From NCBI GenBank assembly GCA_028819845.1, contig JAPPKS010000017.1, positions 139,710 to 184,511 on the forward strand: a stretch of 44,802 bases of DNA. Direction: 5' to 3'. The DNA is from Candidatus Poribacteria bacterium. GTDB taxonomy: Bacteria; Poribacteria; WGA-4E; PCPOR2b. The notes beneath the pieces are model-generated. The model had not been told where the DNA came from, did no database searches, and was given only the letters and a program-made list of their open reading frames with translations. A program made the translations under genes and the position numbers. Positions within the stretch are counted from its first letter, which is position 1. Every line of letters begins with the position of its first letter. Positions 8,640-16,675 of this stretch are shown here, one piece after another.

Positions 8640-9911
8640 TTGAACGCAAAAATTAAAACCATTCGAGCACGAGAGATTCTGAGCAGCGGCGCAAACCCCA
8701 CGATTGAGACTATTGTGACGTTAGAAAGCGGAATCACTGGAATCGCATCCGTCCCGTTCGGTTCTTCAGCAGGGAGATACGAAGCCTTAACCTTGTTAGA
8801 CGGCGATCCGGCAAGGTACGGCGGCCACGGAATGCTCCAGGCAACCCATAATGTGAACAACGTGATTGCGCCGGTAATTGCCGGTACCGACGTGTTCGAC
8901 CAGAAAGGGATTGATGCCCAGTTAATTGCTTTGGATGAGACTCCCAGAAGGGAAAATATTGGGGGTAACTCTATTCTCAGCGTTTCACTCGCATGCGCCC
9001 GGGCCGCATGCAACGCGCGGGCTTTACCGCTTTATCAGTATATCAGGGAAACGTACACTTTGGCAGGCGAAAAACCGTATCTGCCGAAACCCATGATGGT
9101 TGTCATTGAAGGCGGGTGTCACGCAGACGATTCTACAGATCTGCAGGAATATATGGTAGGCATTCGCGCCGATGTGAATTCCCGAGACGCGGTGCGAGCC
9201 GGCATCGAAATCTACCATACGCTCGGAAAAGTGCTCAAAGCCCACGGGTACCCCATGAATGTAGGACTGGAAGGTGCGTACGCACCAGCCGGAATCCCAT
9301 CGAATAATGAGCCCTTAATCTACATTCAAAAGGCGATTGTCGATGCCGGTTATGAGCCGATGGATGAGGTCGCCATAGCGCTCGACCCTGCTGCATCAGA
9401 ATTCTACAGTGACGGTTCTTACCGCCTCGAACGGGAGGACAGAACCCTCTCCGCTGAACAGCTCATCCGCTATTATGAAGAATTGGTCCGCGAATTTCCA
9501 ATTTTCTCGATTGAAGACGGCCTCGGAGAGGACGATTGGGATTCATGGACGCTGCTTAACGAACGCTTAGGTCAGAGCGTGATAATCGTTGGTGACGATC
9601 TCACCACAACTAACGTGACTCGCCTGCAAAAAGCCATCGATCTCAAAGCGATAAATGCCATCCTGATTAAGCCAAACCAGGTTGGGACACTCAGTGAGAC
9701 CGTCGAAGCGGTAACGCTAGCCAAAAAGCACGGACTTAAAGTCATTGTTTCCCATCGAGGCGGCGGTGAAACTACGGACACGCTAATTATTGACCTCGCT
9801 GCAGCCGTGGGCGCCGACTTTGTTAAGGTAGGTCCATCACGGGGTGAACGCGTTGTAAAATACAATCGCCTGATGGAAATTGATGAAGAGGTTGCATCCT
9901 CATCGGAATGA
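8640..9911 (+). CDS. Divergent enolase-family protein
   Basis: 423 aa from TTG at 8640 (AGAAAGG upstream; gives the normal enolase N-terminus KIKTIRAREIL). A TTG at 8601 with GAGG upstream would add 13 residues. Enolase interconverts 2-phosphoglycerate and phosphoenolpyruvate. The scaffold is clear: metal ligands Asp249 (LDPAASEF), Glu292 (SIEDG), Asp319 (VGDDL), catalytic Lys344 (LIKPNQ) and Glu211. But several near-invariant motifs differ: NGGxHAD is EGGCHAD (157-163), GDEGG is GLEGA (209-213), SHRSGE is SHRGGGE (371-377, losing the phosphate-contacting Ser and gaining one residue), and PSGASTG is PFGSSAG. It sits away from glycolytic genes and faces a methyltransferase gene with 10 bases between stops. 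It could be an active housekeeping enolase of a divergent lineage or a paralogue with another substrate. Confidence 0.85.
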   Translation: MNAKIKTIRAREILSSGANPTIETIVTLESGITGIASVPFGSSAGRYEALTLLDGDPARYGGHGMLQATHNVNNVIAPVIAGTDVFDQKGIDAQLIALDETPRRENIGGNSILSVSLACARAACNARALPLYQYIRETYTLAGEKPYLPKPMMVVIEGGCHADDSTDLQEYMVGIRADVNSRDAVRAGIEIYHTLGKVLKAHGYPMNVGLEGAYAPAGIPSNNEPLIYIQKAIVDAGYEPMDEVAIALDPAASEFYSDGSYRLEREDRTLSAEQLIRYYEELVREFPIFSIEDGLGEDDWDSWTLLNERLGQSVIIVGDDLTTTNVTRLQKAIDLKAINAILIKPNQVGTLSETVEAVTLAKKHGLKVIVSHRGGGETTDTLIIDLAAAVGADFVKVGPSRGERVVKYNRLMEIDEEVASSSE

Positions 9912-9921
9912 TTGCCAACGT

Positions 9922-10584
9922 TCAACTCCGGTCAAAAGGCCGTTCAATCGACCAGTGGCGATCCGAACTTTGAACCACGGTCGCATCGGGCAAATCCACT
10001 TGGGCGTGCATCGCTTCAACCTCGGCGATGGTGAACGCGGCGCGGAAGGAGTTATAAAGCAGGTTTTTCTGGTAAGCTGTATCATCTGCCGCATATTGAT
10101 TTACTAATGTTTGAGCCGCTTCGGGGGTCTCTGGACGAATCAAATCTCGAATCATAATTAATCCGCCGCTGCGCACGGTGCGGCTAATTTCCCTTAACGC
10201 AGGCATCGGATCAGGAATGTGGTGGATAATGCTATTGGAGATGATGCCGTCGAACGATTGGTCTGGATACGGCAGGGATTTTGCATCAACACATTCCAAC
10301 ACAATTCGATCGGCTAACCCCGCATCGGCAACGTGAGCCTCCCCCAATTTCAGCATGTTCAGGGAGAGGTCAATCCCAACAATCTGAATCTTCGGCAGGC
10401 GTTGGGCTAATAGAATGGGAATGTCCGCCGTTCCTGTCCCAAGGTCCAAAATTTTCCCTTCGCATGCGCCAAGTTCAATGATGCGCCCTACAAATAAGTC
10501 GCTGACTTCACCGTGATCCATCGCATCATACGCCTCGGCTTCTTCGCGTGTGTCCATTACCTCCGGTTCTAATATGCGCTTCAT
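9922..10584 (-). CDS. Class I SAM-dependent methyltransferase (UbiE-like)
   Basis: 220 aa. The SAM-binding motif I is ILDLGTGTADIP (about 45-56), with the acidic residue of motif II at VGIDLSLNMLKL and motif IV/post-I DGIISNSIIHHIPDP (about 108-122). The C-terminal part (after about 160) is a small cap domain. The family methylates small molecules, but the substrate is not predictable here. The ATG lies at 10584. The gene converges on the enolase-like gene with 10 bases between the two stops. Upstream, the IS1595-like element begins 49 bases from the start codon and may have replaced or displaced its promoter region. Confidence 0.85.
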   Translation of the reverse strand: MKRILEPEVMDTREEAEAYDAMDHGEVSDLFVGRIIELGACEGKILDLGTGTADIPILLAQRLPKIQIVGIDLSLNMLKLGEAHVADAGLADRIVLECVDAKSLPYPDQSFDGIISNSIIHHIPDPMPALREISRTVRSGGLIMIRDLIRPETPEAAQTLVNQYAADDTAYQKNLLYNSFRAAFTIAEVEAMHAQVDLPDATVVQSSDRHWSIERPFDRS

Positions 10585-10705
10585 ATCCTCATGTTCTGCT
10601 GAATTTCTCGTTCAGCAAAACTCCCTTTCCTGGGGATTTATATACATTAGTGTCGAATTATGTTAAAATGAAGGATTGATTTGATTTTAGCAAAGGAAAT
10701 TGATT

Positions 10706-11573
10706 GTGAAAAATGCCCCTGGAAAACACTACAGAAATGGTATCACACTCGTCGAACTGTTTCAACTATTCCCTGATGACTCAACAGCAGAACAATGGTT
10801 TGTCAAGTGTCGGTGGCACAAGGGGATTCGATGCGCTTATTGTGATAGTGACAACGTGAACACTCACGCAAAGCACGCTACAATGCCTTATCGGTGTCGT
10901 AGCTGTGGTAAGCGGTTCTCTGCAAAGACCAATTCAGTTATGCATGCTTCCAACCTCGGATACCAGAAGTGGGTGATTGCAATCTATCTCATCAACACTA
11001 GCCTGAAAGGCGTCTCCAGTTTGAAGTTGCACCGAGACTTGGGAATTACCCAGAAGTCCGCATGGCACATGCTTCATCGCATTCGCCAAGCGTATGACTC
11101 TACCAATGATGTCTTTGCGCGGGAGGTGGAAGTTGATGAGACGCTTATCGGCGGCCGCGAAGGGAACAAATCAAGTGACGGCACGAGTCGTGGACAGAGC
11201 AGACCGTCGATCGCTTCAGAGTTTTGTGCTTAAACACACAACACCGGATACGACGGTCTACACTGACCAAGCAAGTGCCTATAGGGGATTGCCGCGCAAA
11301 CATGCGTTTGTTGCGCATTCGATTGGCGAATATGTGCGAGACAAAGTCCACACAAACGGCATCGAATCGTTCTGGGCATCGCTCAAGCGCGGCTACAAGG
11401 GTGTTTATCACAAAATGAGTGTTAAACACTTAAACCGGTACATCAGCGAGTTTCTCGGTCGCCACAATCGGCGACGGCTTGATACCCATAGCCAAATGGC
11501 AGATTGGGTTCGATGTGCCACAAACAAAGGGTACTGCAAACTACTCGAAACATGTATCGTCTCCTTAACATAA
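10706..11573 (+). pseudogene. IS1595-family (ISXO2-like) transposase, internal deletion and frameshift
   Basis: The frame opens at GTG 10706 (AAAGGA upstream). It has a zinc ribbon (CAYC ... CRSC, about residues 47-75), then IS1595-type sequence through VDETLIGGREGNK, giving the first catalytic Asp. It then runs out of frame and stops at 11233. The remainder (VTARVVDRADRRSLQ onward, with YTDQAS and HTNGIESFW carrying the second Asp and the third acidic residue) continues in another frame to 11573. The roughly 30 residues normally found between these parts, including the GRGxVGKT-like segment, are missing. The junction lies near 11160-11185. The shift is not a simple -1 slip and material is lost, so this is a pseudogene rather than programmed frameshifting. 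Confidence 0.85.
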
Positions 11574-11598
11574 AAAACGCCACGAATCCAGTCGTGGC
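11572..11598 (-). terminator. Hairpin terminator (minus strand) inside the IS
   Basis: GCCACGA and TCGTGGC form a 7-bp stem with a six-base loop (11579-11598); on the minus strand the stem is followed by G and a run of T (11577-11572). It overlaps the end of the transposase frame and would block minus-strand transcripts from running antisense into it. Confidence 0.6.
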
Positions 11599-11704
11599 AT
11601 AGGTTTTCAGGTTACACTGTTGGCGACCCAATGTCCCCAGCAGTGCCCCTAAATGATCGCCTATACGCTAATAAATGTCAAGGGGTAAAATCCAGAAAGG
11701 ACAA

Positions 11705-11731
11705 CAAAAAAGCCCCTGCAAAAACTGGGGC
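11705..11731 (-). terminator. Terminator of the small membrane-protein gene in the IS
   Basis: On the minus strand GCCCC, a ten-base loop and GGGGC are followed by TTTTTT. It lies 23 bases beyond the stop of the 63-aa gene. Confidence 0.7.
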
Positions 11732-11753
11732 GGTGGGATTTGGGATGGGCGAT

Positions 11754-11945
11754 TTAATTATGAAGGTTTCGGTCTTTTATGTGCTCAATGAGCAATTTTT
11801 CAAGCGAATCAACTTTGTGCCAGAGCTTGTCATGTTCTCGTTGCATTTGATTGCGCAGTGCATTGGTTGTCCAAAAGATTACACCAATGATAACTGCTGG
11901 TGGCAACAAAGTCAATGATAGTAAGGTTGTGAGTGTTGTTTCCAC
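11754..11945 (-). CDS. Small single-pass membrane protein, IS passenger
   Basis: 63 aa, not recognised by name. The start is GTG at 11945, seven bases after AAAGGAGA; a longer frame to 11996 has no such site. Residues about 6-26 are hydrophobic (LLSLTLLPPAVIIGVIFW), followed by a charged helical tail (NQMQREHDKLWHKVDSLEKL) with heptad-like spacing. The layout resembles small phage holin-like or haemolysin-XhlA-like proteins, but similarity in layout is all that can be claimed. It lies within the IS ends on the opposite strand to the transposase, with its own ribosome-binding site and terminator, so it looks like cargo carried by the element. Confidence 0.6.
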   Translation of the reverse strand: METTLTTLLSLTLLPPAVIIGVIFWTTNALRNQMQREHDKLWHKVDSLEKLLIEHIKDRNLHN

Positions 11946-12029
11946 GATATAATCTCCTTTCACGGAAAGTATATCACAAGTCACATCTAATAACAAGAGA
12001 GATGACCCAAACGAAAGGGACAGTATAAA

Positions 12030-12194
12030 ATGGCAAGAAAAAGGAAGGGAAATGTGTCGAAACGGCGTACAAAAAAACGTAATACAAGCACAGCATTTGC
12101 GAAGGGTGTGAAACCTATTTTGGACACGCCCGAAAACATCGCAAGGGCACTGTTCGGAATCAAACGGAAAGAGAAAGAAGAAGAAAATTCCTGA
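12030..12194 (+). CDS. Small basic protein, IS passenger
   Basis: 54 aa, not recognised. ATG at 12030 with GAAAGGGA about ten bases upstream; TGA at 12192-12194, just 16 bases before the right inverted repeat. Residues 1-17 are almost all Lys/Arg (MARKRKGNVSKRRTKKR), suggesting nucleic-acid binding; the middle TPENIARALFGI could be an amphipathic helix; the end is a Lys/Glu tail. Codon use and ribosome-binding site look genuine. Its place between transposase and IS end suggests cargo or an accessory transposition protein. It may be divergently transcribed from the neighbouring 63-aa gene, the starts being 84 bases apart. Confidence 0.55.
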   Translation: MARKRKGNVSKRRTKKRNTSTAFAKGVKPILDTPENIARALFGIKRKEKEEENS

Positions 12195-12230
12195 GCGTTT
12201 CAGGAATGGGCACTAATGTATATAACTCCC

Positions 12231-12690
12231 TTTCCTGTTGTCGAAATGGTTAAATGAGACTCTTTTTGCCGAGTTCCAATCTTGTTCATATTCCATTTTG
12301 CGTGAAAACGTACTATCCCCCGCCCAAAATTACCCCTTAATAAACTGGCATAACTCTCTAAACATTGGGGGTAAGTAAAGTTGTTCCATTCCCTTCTTCC
12401 GTAGGCACCGAATCTTCCCCCCCTTTCGCTCTCTCCGTAGGCGGGGATCAAGCAACTGAATAGGGAGTGCGATAGAGTTCTTCCTTGCCCCGCATAAAAG
12501 CGTCCGCCTTTGCCAAAACGAACTTTTTCAAATCGCGGTTTCGATTCATGTCGATTGTTTCATTTCTGGTTTGCCCTTTCCCCGCTCAATCGGGTACAAT
12601 TTCAACGTTCCTTTAGCGGCGTACCCGGGTTTTGACTCGAAATCTCGGTTTCTCTCGTCCGCACGAACAACTCATGAACTCAATAGGAGA
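12231..12690. repeat. Intergenic repeats: module B nested in module C
   Basis: No gene is supported. At 12437-12493 a module C (GTAGGCGGGG ... TTGCCCCGC) is interrupted after GGGG by a module B (from GATCAA at 12446 to GATAG near 12475). Sequence near 12300-12380 (GCGTGAAAACGTA and ACATTGGGGGTAAGTAAA) also occurs at about 7905-7980, showing a second shared block. The gap from 12500 to 12690 shows only a ribosome-binding site for the next gene. Confidence 0.7.
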
Positions 12691-12697
12691 CTAAATC

Positions 12698-13627
12698 ATG
12701 AAGTTTCTTGGCGTGGTTTTAATGGTTACACTGTGCTGTAATATTGTGATAGCAGAGGAAAATCTCTACACCGTCCAAAAGGGCGATACGCTTGAGAAAA
12801 TAGCTAAAGAAAATCTACAGGATGCCTCGTTATGGCCGCAACTCGCCAAGTATAACAGCATCTCTAATCCTGACGTAATTAAGGCGGAACAAAAGATAGT
12901 CATCCCAGAGAAAACGCAGTTACTGATAAAAGTTCAGCAAAAGGAAAAACTTGAAGCGAGGGTCGATACGCTCGAAAAGAAACTATCTCAACTACGCGGT
13001 ATTCGCCGCGAAACACTGTTTGAGGACAACTTCGAAAGCAAGACAAGTGTAGAGGATCAGAAGGAATGGAATTTCCCTTCCGGCGGAAGATGGGGCATTT
13101 CTACCTCGGGCAGCCGTGTATTGGAACAGTCGAACAGAAACGCGCCAAATAGCGCCGCGCTTGTTGGGGAAAAGGATTGGGCCAGTTACGTCGTTCAGGC
13201 GGAACTCCGTATTGATCATTCCGGCGATGCCGGCGTGTTCGCCTACTGGAACTCAACCCTTGAGAACTACAGGCTCCGAACGTCCGATGTTCACAAAAAA
13301 CTCCAAATCGCCAAACGCGTTCTCATTGAGCAGGGCAGGTACGGAAATATTTATCTGAACGAAATAGACCTACACCTCAAAGATAACCGTTGGTACATTT
13401 TTCAGTTTGAGGTTACGACCCACGATGCCTACACCTATTTGAAGGCCAAAGTCTGGCCGAAGGGCGAATCCGAACCGGGCACATGGTTGTTGGAAGCATC
13501 CGACCACACCCCTGAACGCTATGAAAGTGGGAAAGCGGGCGTCTGGACAATAAAGGGAGGTACATCGTACAAAGGCACAAAATTCGATAATTTCAAAGTG
13601 TTCAAAAATCTACCGGTAAAACCTTAA
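12698..13627 (+). CDS. Secreted LysM protein with C-terminal jelly-roll (laminin-G/DUF1080-like) domain
   Basis: 309 aa. Residues 1-19 are a signal peptide (VVLMVTLCCNIVIA, cut before EEN). A LysM domain follows at about 22-72 (YTVQKGDTLEKIAKENL ... IKAEQKIVIP), expected to bind peptidoglycan or chitin-like glycans. Residues about 76-103 look like a short coiled coil. The rest (about 108-305) has the start and end typical of concanavalin-like jelly rolls: LFEDNFES, WNFPSGGRWGI, and FDNFKVFK at the end. The ATG has GGAG upstream. Predicted periplasmic or surface glycan-binding protein with no clear catalytic residues. It is a single-gene unit between repeats and the convergent discoidin-like gene. 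Confidence 0.82.
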   Translation: MKFLGVVLMVTLCCNIVIAEENLYTVQKGDTLEKIAKENLQDASLWPQLAKYNSISNPDVIKAEQKIVIPEKTQLLIKVQQKEKLEARVDTLEKKLSQLRGIRRETLFEDNFESKTSVEDQKEWNFPSGGRWGISTSGSRVLEQSNRNAPNSAALVGEKDWASYVVQAELRIDHSGDAGVFAYWNSTLENYRLRTSDVHKKLQIAKRVLIEQGRYGNIYLNEIDLHLKDNRWYIFQFEVTTHDAYTYLKAKVWPKGESEPGTWLLEASDHTPERYESGKAGVWTIKGGTSYKGTKFDNFKVFKNLPVKP

Positions 13628-13752
13628 ACGTCTTTAATACATCGGATGCTTCAAATTGCCCTTGAAACCGAGTTTTTAATGGGTTTCATGCTCCTTATGC
13701 TGAAGCGAGAGTGTCTACAAGCTAGAAGCAGCTTCACAGAAACCACGTCCCC

Positions 13753-14372
13753 TTATAAACTCGCCTTCTTGGGCATCTTCCCGTAAATTTCAATCTCTGC
13801 TATGTGCGCTTCAGCTTCAAGTGCAAATTCGAGGGATCGGTACATCGACTGCCTTGACGGAACCGGCTTTCGAGGTCTCACATCAATAAGTATGGCATCG
13901 GTTACGGCGTGTTCACGGATGACGACGGGATTTTTTGGGTTTTTACGGATGGTGGCCAATGGCTGCCATTTGGACTCATCATCCCGCCAATAGACATCCA
14001 AAGTGTAGACATTCGTCGCATGGATGATAATTTTGTCAATGGACATTTTTTCTCGAAATTGAACATCGACCTGCGGGAAAACCTCAGCTTCGGCAAATGA
14101 GTAGCTTCTGCCGAACGTTCTTAACTCCAGGGGTGACTGAGTTGTCGTGTCTCTGCTCCTTGCCCTATTGAGTGTTCCTACAGCTTTTACCCCGAGCCGC
14201 CCAAACGTTTCCAAATTCCCGTCGTTTACTTCATGGATAGAACTGCGTCCGCCATTTTTTCCAGCGCGTAGTTCTCACTCCAGATGTAGTCAGATTGCGG
14301 CAGGATTATGCCGCAACTGCTCAATAACACACACATCAACATGCAAAAAAAGCGCGGCAAATACTGTATCAC
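13753..14372 (-). pseudogene. Discoidin (F5/8 type C)-like lipoprotein, frameshifted at a homopolymer
   Basis: The gene starts at GTG 14372-14370, overlapping the upstream stop as GTGA, with AAAGGAG upstream. The first frame encodes a lipoprotein signal (lipobox LLSSC) and then WSENYALEK, and would stop after about 45 residues. A shift of -1 at the run of six A (14260-14255 on the minus strand) continues smoothly as NGGRSSIHEVNDGNLETFG and on through 153 residues to 13753. The joined 206 residues match the discoidin pattern: NYAL near the start, NDGNLET, a strand series with IDKIIIHATN and VYWRDDESKWQPLA, and EIEIYG at the end. The shift may be a true mutation, a sequencing error or transcriptional slippage. 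Likely an outer-surface carbohydrate-binding lipoprotein. Confidence 0.75.
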
Positions 14373-15181
14373 GATGTACTCCTTTCATCTGTCCTTGGTG
14401 AATCGATAGAATTGATCAAATTACCAACCAATGTCACGTTATCGCTGATGAGCTCCGGTCGCCCATTCGTATCCATGCCAACCGCTATGGCGTCAATCGG
14501 CTTGATTCGGTCCAGCGTAAAGCTGAACGCAGAAACCGGTTCGGTGCGCCCGGCGGCGAGCACTTTAATGGCAATCACCGGTAGATGTACCGCCTGAATC
14601 GCCGCAATCGCGGCATCTCGATCGGCGGGCAGGTACATTTCAGGACGACGCGTGTGATTGTAAAGTGCGCAGACGTAGAAATCGACATCGAATCCTTCGT
14701 GGTAACAATGCTTCAGTATGCGCGGGTCATGAGTTCCGATGCCGGCTGCGTAGCCCAGTTCTCGAATCAGCGCCAAAGCGTCCCGCAGAGATTCGAGTTT
14801 TCCTTCGTCGTAGAGCTGATCGGTCGTTCCGCCGTGCTGATAGATAGCTATCGGTTGATAACGCGCAATCAAACGAATATGATCAATGAGATCGGCATAT
14901 TCGTTTCGCTTCGCCGTCTGCGCTATCCACTGAATCTTTCCGCCTGCACCGCGGTATTCATTCAATACCCGCATGATATGCCGGTCCGCACGTGCAAGCA
15001 CAGTGTCGATACCGCACCGCTCCGCCTCCCGTAAATCCCGCATGATCTGCGCGGAAGTGTAGTAATTCTCCATCTCTTTCGATTTCGCTGGGGAATGGTG
15101 CGAAATTCCGCTGTACGGATTCCCGCCAATAATCATCTTGCTGACACGGTGCGGTCCAATCGAAATCCTGGGCAACTTCAT
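14369..15181 (-). CDS. TIM-barrel protein, aldo/keto reductase-like
   Basis: 270 aa from the ATG ending at 15181 (GGAAGGCGAG upstream; gives MKLPRISIGPHRVSK). A longer frame to 15307 lacks a start site. The sequence reads as an alpha/beta barrel: MIIGGNPYSGIS near the start, then GIDTVLARAD, IQWIAQTAK, AIYQHGGTTD, AAGIGTHDP and PVIAIKVLAAG, each at the spacing of a barrel strand, ending with DAIAVGMDTNGRPE. This resembles aldo/keto-reductase-type barrels, but the full catalytic tetrad is not evident, so the activity is uncertain. Its stop overlaps the start of the discoidin-like lipoprotein gene by four bases (GTGA), implying translational coupling. Confidence 0.65.
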   Translation of the reverse strand: MKLPRISIGPHRVSKMIIGGNPYSGISHHSPAKSKEMENYYTSAQIMRDLREAERCGIDTVLARADRHIMRVLNEYRGAGGKIQWIAQTAKRNEYADLIDHIRLIARYQPIAIYQHGGTTDQLYDEGKLESLRDALALIRELGYAAGIGTHDPRILKHCYHEGFDVDFYVCALYNHTRRPEMYLPADRDAAIAAIQAVHLPVIAIKVLAAGRTEPVSAFSFTLDRIKPIDAIAVGMDTNGRPELISDNVTLVGNLINSIDSPRTDERSTS

Positions 15182-15550
15182 TACGGGCGCTCGCCTTCCT
15201 TTCCGAAAATCTCCATCCGACTGTGTGAATTTCAGGCAGGAAGCACGCAATTTGTATGCCAGAGCGCTAAAATTGGAAAATGCAAGCGGAGAGCGCCTTT
15301 CAGCCAATTCGATGCTTCACAACTCCCGCCTTATCTGCCCAAAACAGTGCAAGATTGCCGTTCTTGTGAACAATTTCGTGCAGTTTAATACGATGGAGGT
15401 TGCGTCTCAGCAAAACTCATGGGTTGTCCTGAGCGGTTGGGCGTAAGGCGGGTCGGTAGTCAAATACGGCGTGGTCTGTGGGTCTGCCGTCGTAGGTGAT
15501 ATGTTGTCTTTTGTTCCAGCGGCTATATTTTCAAGACTCATGCATCTCGT

Positions 15551-16300
15551 TCACAGGTCATATTTCACTCGAGTCAGGCACAAGCCGTACGCGGGTGCTG
15601 AAGCTCCCGCCGCCGATCTGTCGCGCGCCTCAAGAATCTTGCGAAACTGATCAACCGGCGACGCTGCGTCATGTAACTTCAGAATCGTGCCGGCAATCGC
15701 GCGAACCATGCCGCGCAAAAACGCGTCTGCCTCAATCTCGAAGTGGACCAGGTCTTCTTCCTTCCAGCAGCGGGATTCGTAGATGTCGCACACTGGGTTT
15801 GCGCGGCCCCCGCCTGTTCGCTGGAATGAAGAACAATCATGGTTGCCGATTAACGCCCGGCAAACCGCATTCGCCGAGTCCACGTTAATCGTTGGACGAG
15901 GCAAAAAATATGCCCGATTGCGTAAGAAAGCGGAGGGATAGACACGATTGAGGATGGTGTATCGGTAGGTGCGGCTCGATGCGCTGAAGCGCGCGTGAAA
16001 ATCTGGCGAGACCTCTGCCGCGCCAATGATTACGATGTCACTAGGAAGCAGTGCGTTAACCGCTTTCTGGAGCGCAGCCGGGGACATCTGGGCGTGCGTG
16101 TGAAAATTTGCAACTTGGCCCGAAGCGTGTACGCCTGTGTCCGTTCGGCCCGCGCCGACAATCTGCGTCTCGGTCTGTGTAATTTTTGTGAGGGCGTTCT
16201 GGATGAATCCCTGAATCGTCGCCGCATTCCGCTGAATCTGCCAGCCGTGATAGTGCGTACCGTCGTATTCTATCGTGAGTTTGATATTTCGATCGCTCAT
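15551..16300 (-). CDS. truA: tRNA pseudouridine(38-40) synthase TruA
   Basis: 249 aa, normal for TruA. It isomerises uridines 38, 39 and 40 in the anticodon arm of many tRNAs. The catalytic Asp is Asp54 in AGRTDTGVHASGQVANF; other family features are EYDGTHYHGWQIQ at the start, FHARFSASSRTYRY (about 101-114), and the C-terminal FLRGMVRAIAGTIL. Soluble and cytosolic. ATG at 16300. Next to no other translation gene here; repeats lie upstream and an unassigned 240-base gap lies downstream. Confidence 0.97.
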   Translation of the reverse strand: MSDRNIKLTIEYDGTHYHGWQIQRNAATIQGFIQNALTKITQTETQIVGAGRTDTGVHASGQVANFHTHAQMSPAALQKAVNALLPSDIVIIGAAEVSPDFHARFSASSRTYRYTILNRVYPSAFLRNRAYFLPRPTINVDSANAVCRALIGNHDCSSFQRTGGGRANPVCDIYESRCWKEEDLVHFEIEADAFLRGMVRAIAGTILKLHDAASPVDQFRKILEARDRSAAGASAPAYGLCLTRVKYDL

Positions 16301-16675
16301 GGTGCATACCTATCATCTCATCTTCTGGCAACAACAACCACACTGACGGCGTGAGTTAAGAATTCAACGTTAATAGACATTTCTCCAAAATAGTTCCGCC
16401 GCACGATAGCCCTAGACGGGATCTTCAATCGTCAAATCGAAGATAGTTTTTTCAGACAAATAGAAATCACTGTTACACATCAACATCTAGCCCCAGAGGG
16501 GCGGCAGGTGTATAGAATCTTCATTGCACCTTACAGCCAAAGCCCCAGAGGGGCGACAGATTACAACGACTCAATCGCCTAAGAATGGGTTTGCCGCCTA
16601 ATTTTCAAACAGGCTCTACCAGTTACAGGCATCTGACAGCTTAAACGAGGGTAAGGTGTAAGCCCAGCCTAGCTT
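16301..16675. repeat. Intergenic region with two module F repeats
   Basis: No gene seen. Two copies of the palindromic AGCCCCAGAGGGGCG motif lie at about 16489-16504 and 16540-16555. The first continues GCAGGTGTATAGAA, as does the copy at about 35046-35070; the second continues with ACAG. A related pair is found near 35044 and 35098. Confidence 0.75.

Larger units (their letters stand above)
10626..12237. mobile_element. IS1595-like insertion sequence with target duplication and passenger genes
   Basis: The element spans 10633-12230 (1598 bp). Left end GGGATTTATATACATTAGTG (10633-10652) and right end CACTAATGTATATAACTCCC (12211-12230) are inverted copies with one mismatch in 20. Flanking TTTCCTG (10626-10632 and 12231-12237) is a 7-base direct repeat, extendable to 8 (CTTTCCTG) if one end base is shared; IS1595-family elements make 8-base duplications. 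Inside are a broken ISXO2/IS1595 transposase, two minus-strand hairpin terminators, a small membrane-protein gene and a small basic-protein gene. The intact ends and duplication imply a fairly recent insertion despite the damaged transposase, perhaps mobilised in trans. Confidence 0.85.

Noticed and set aside
10706-11573. Programmed frameshifting in the transposase
   Set aside because: About 30 conserved residues are missing at the junction and the step is not a -1 slip on a slippery heptamer, so deletion is simpler.
12200-12451. 83-codon minus-strand frame
   Set aside because: Spans the right end of the IS, its target duplication and repeat modules, so it cannot be an old gene; no domain-like sequence.
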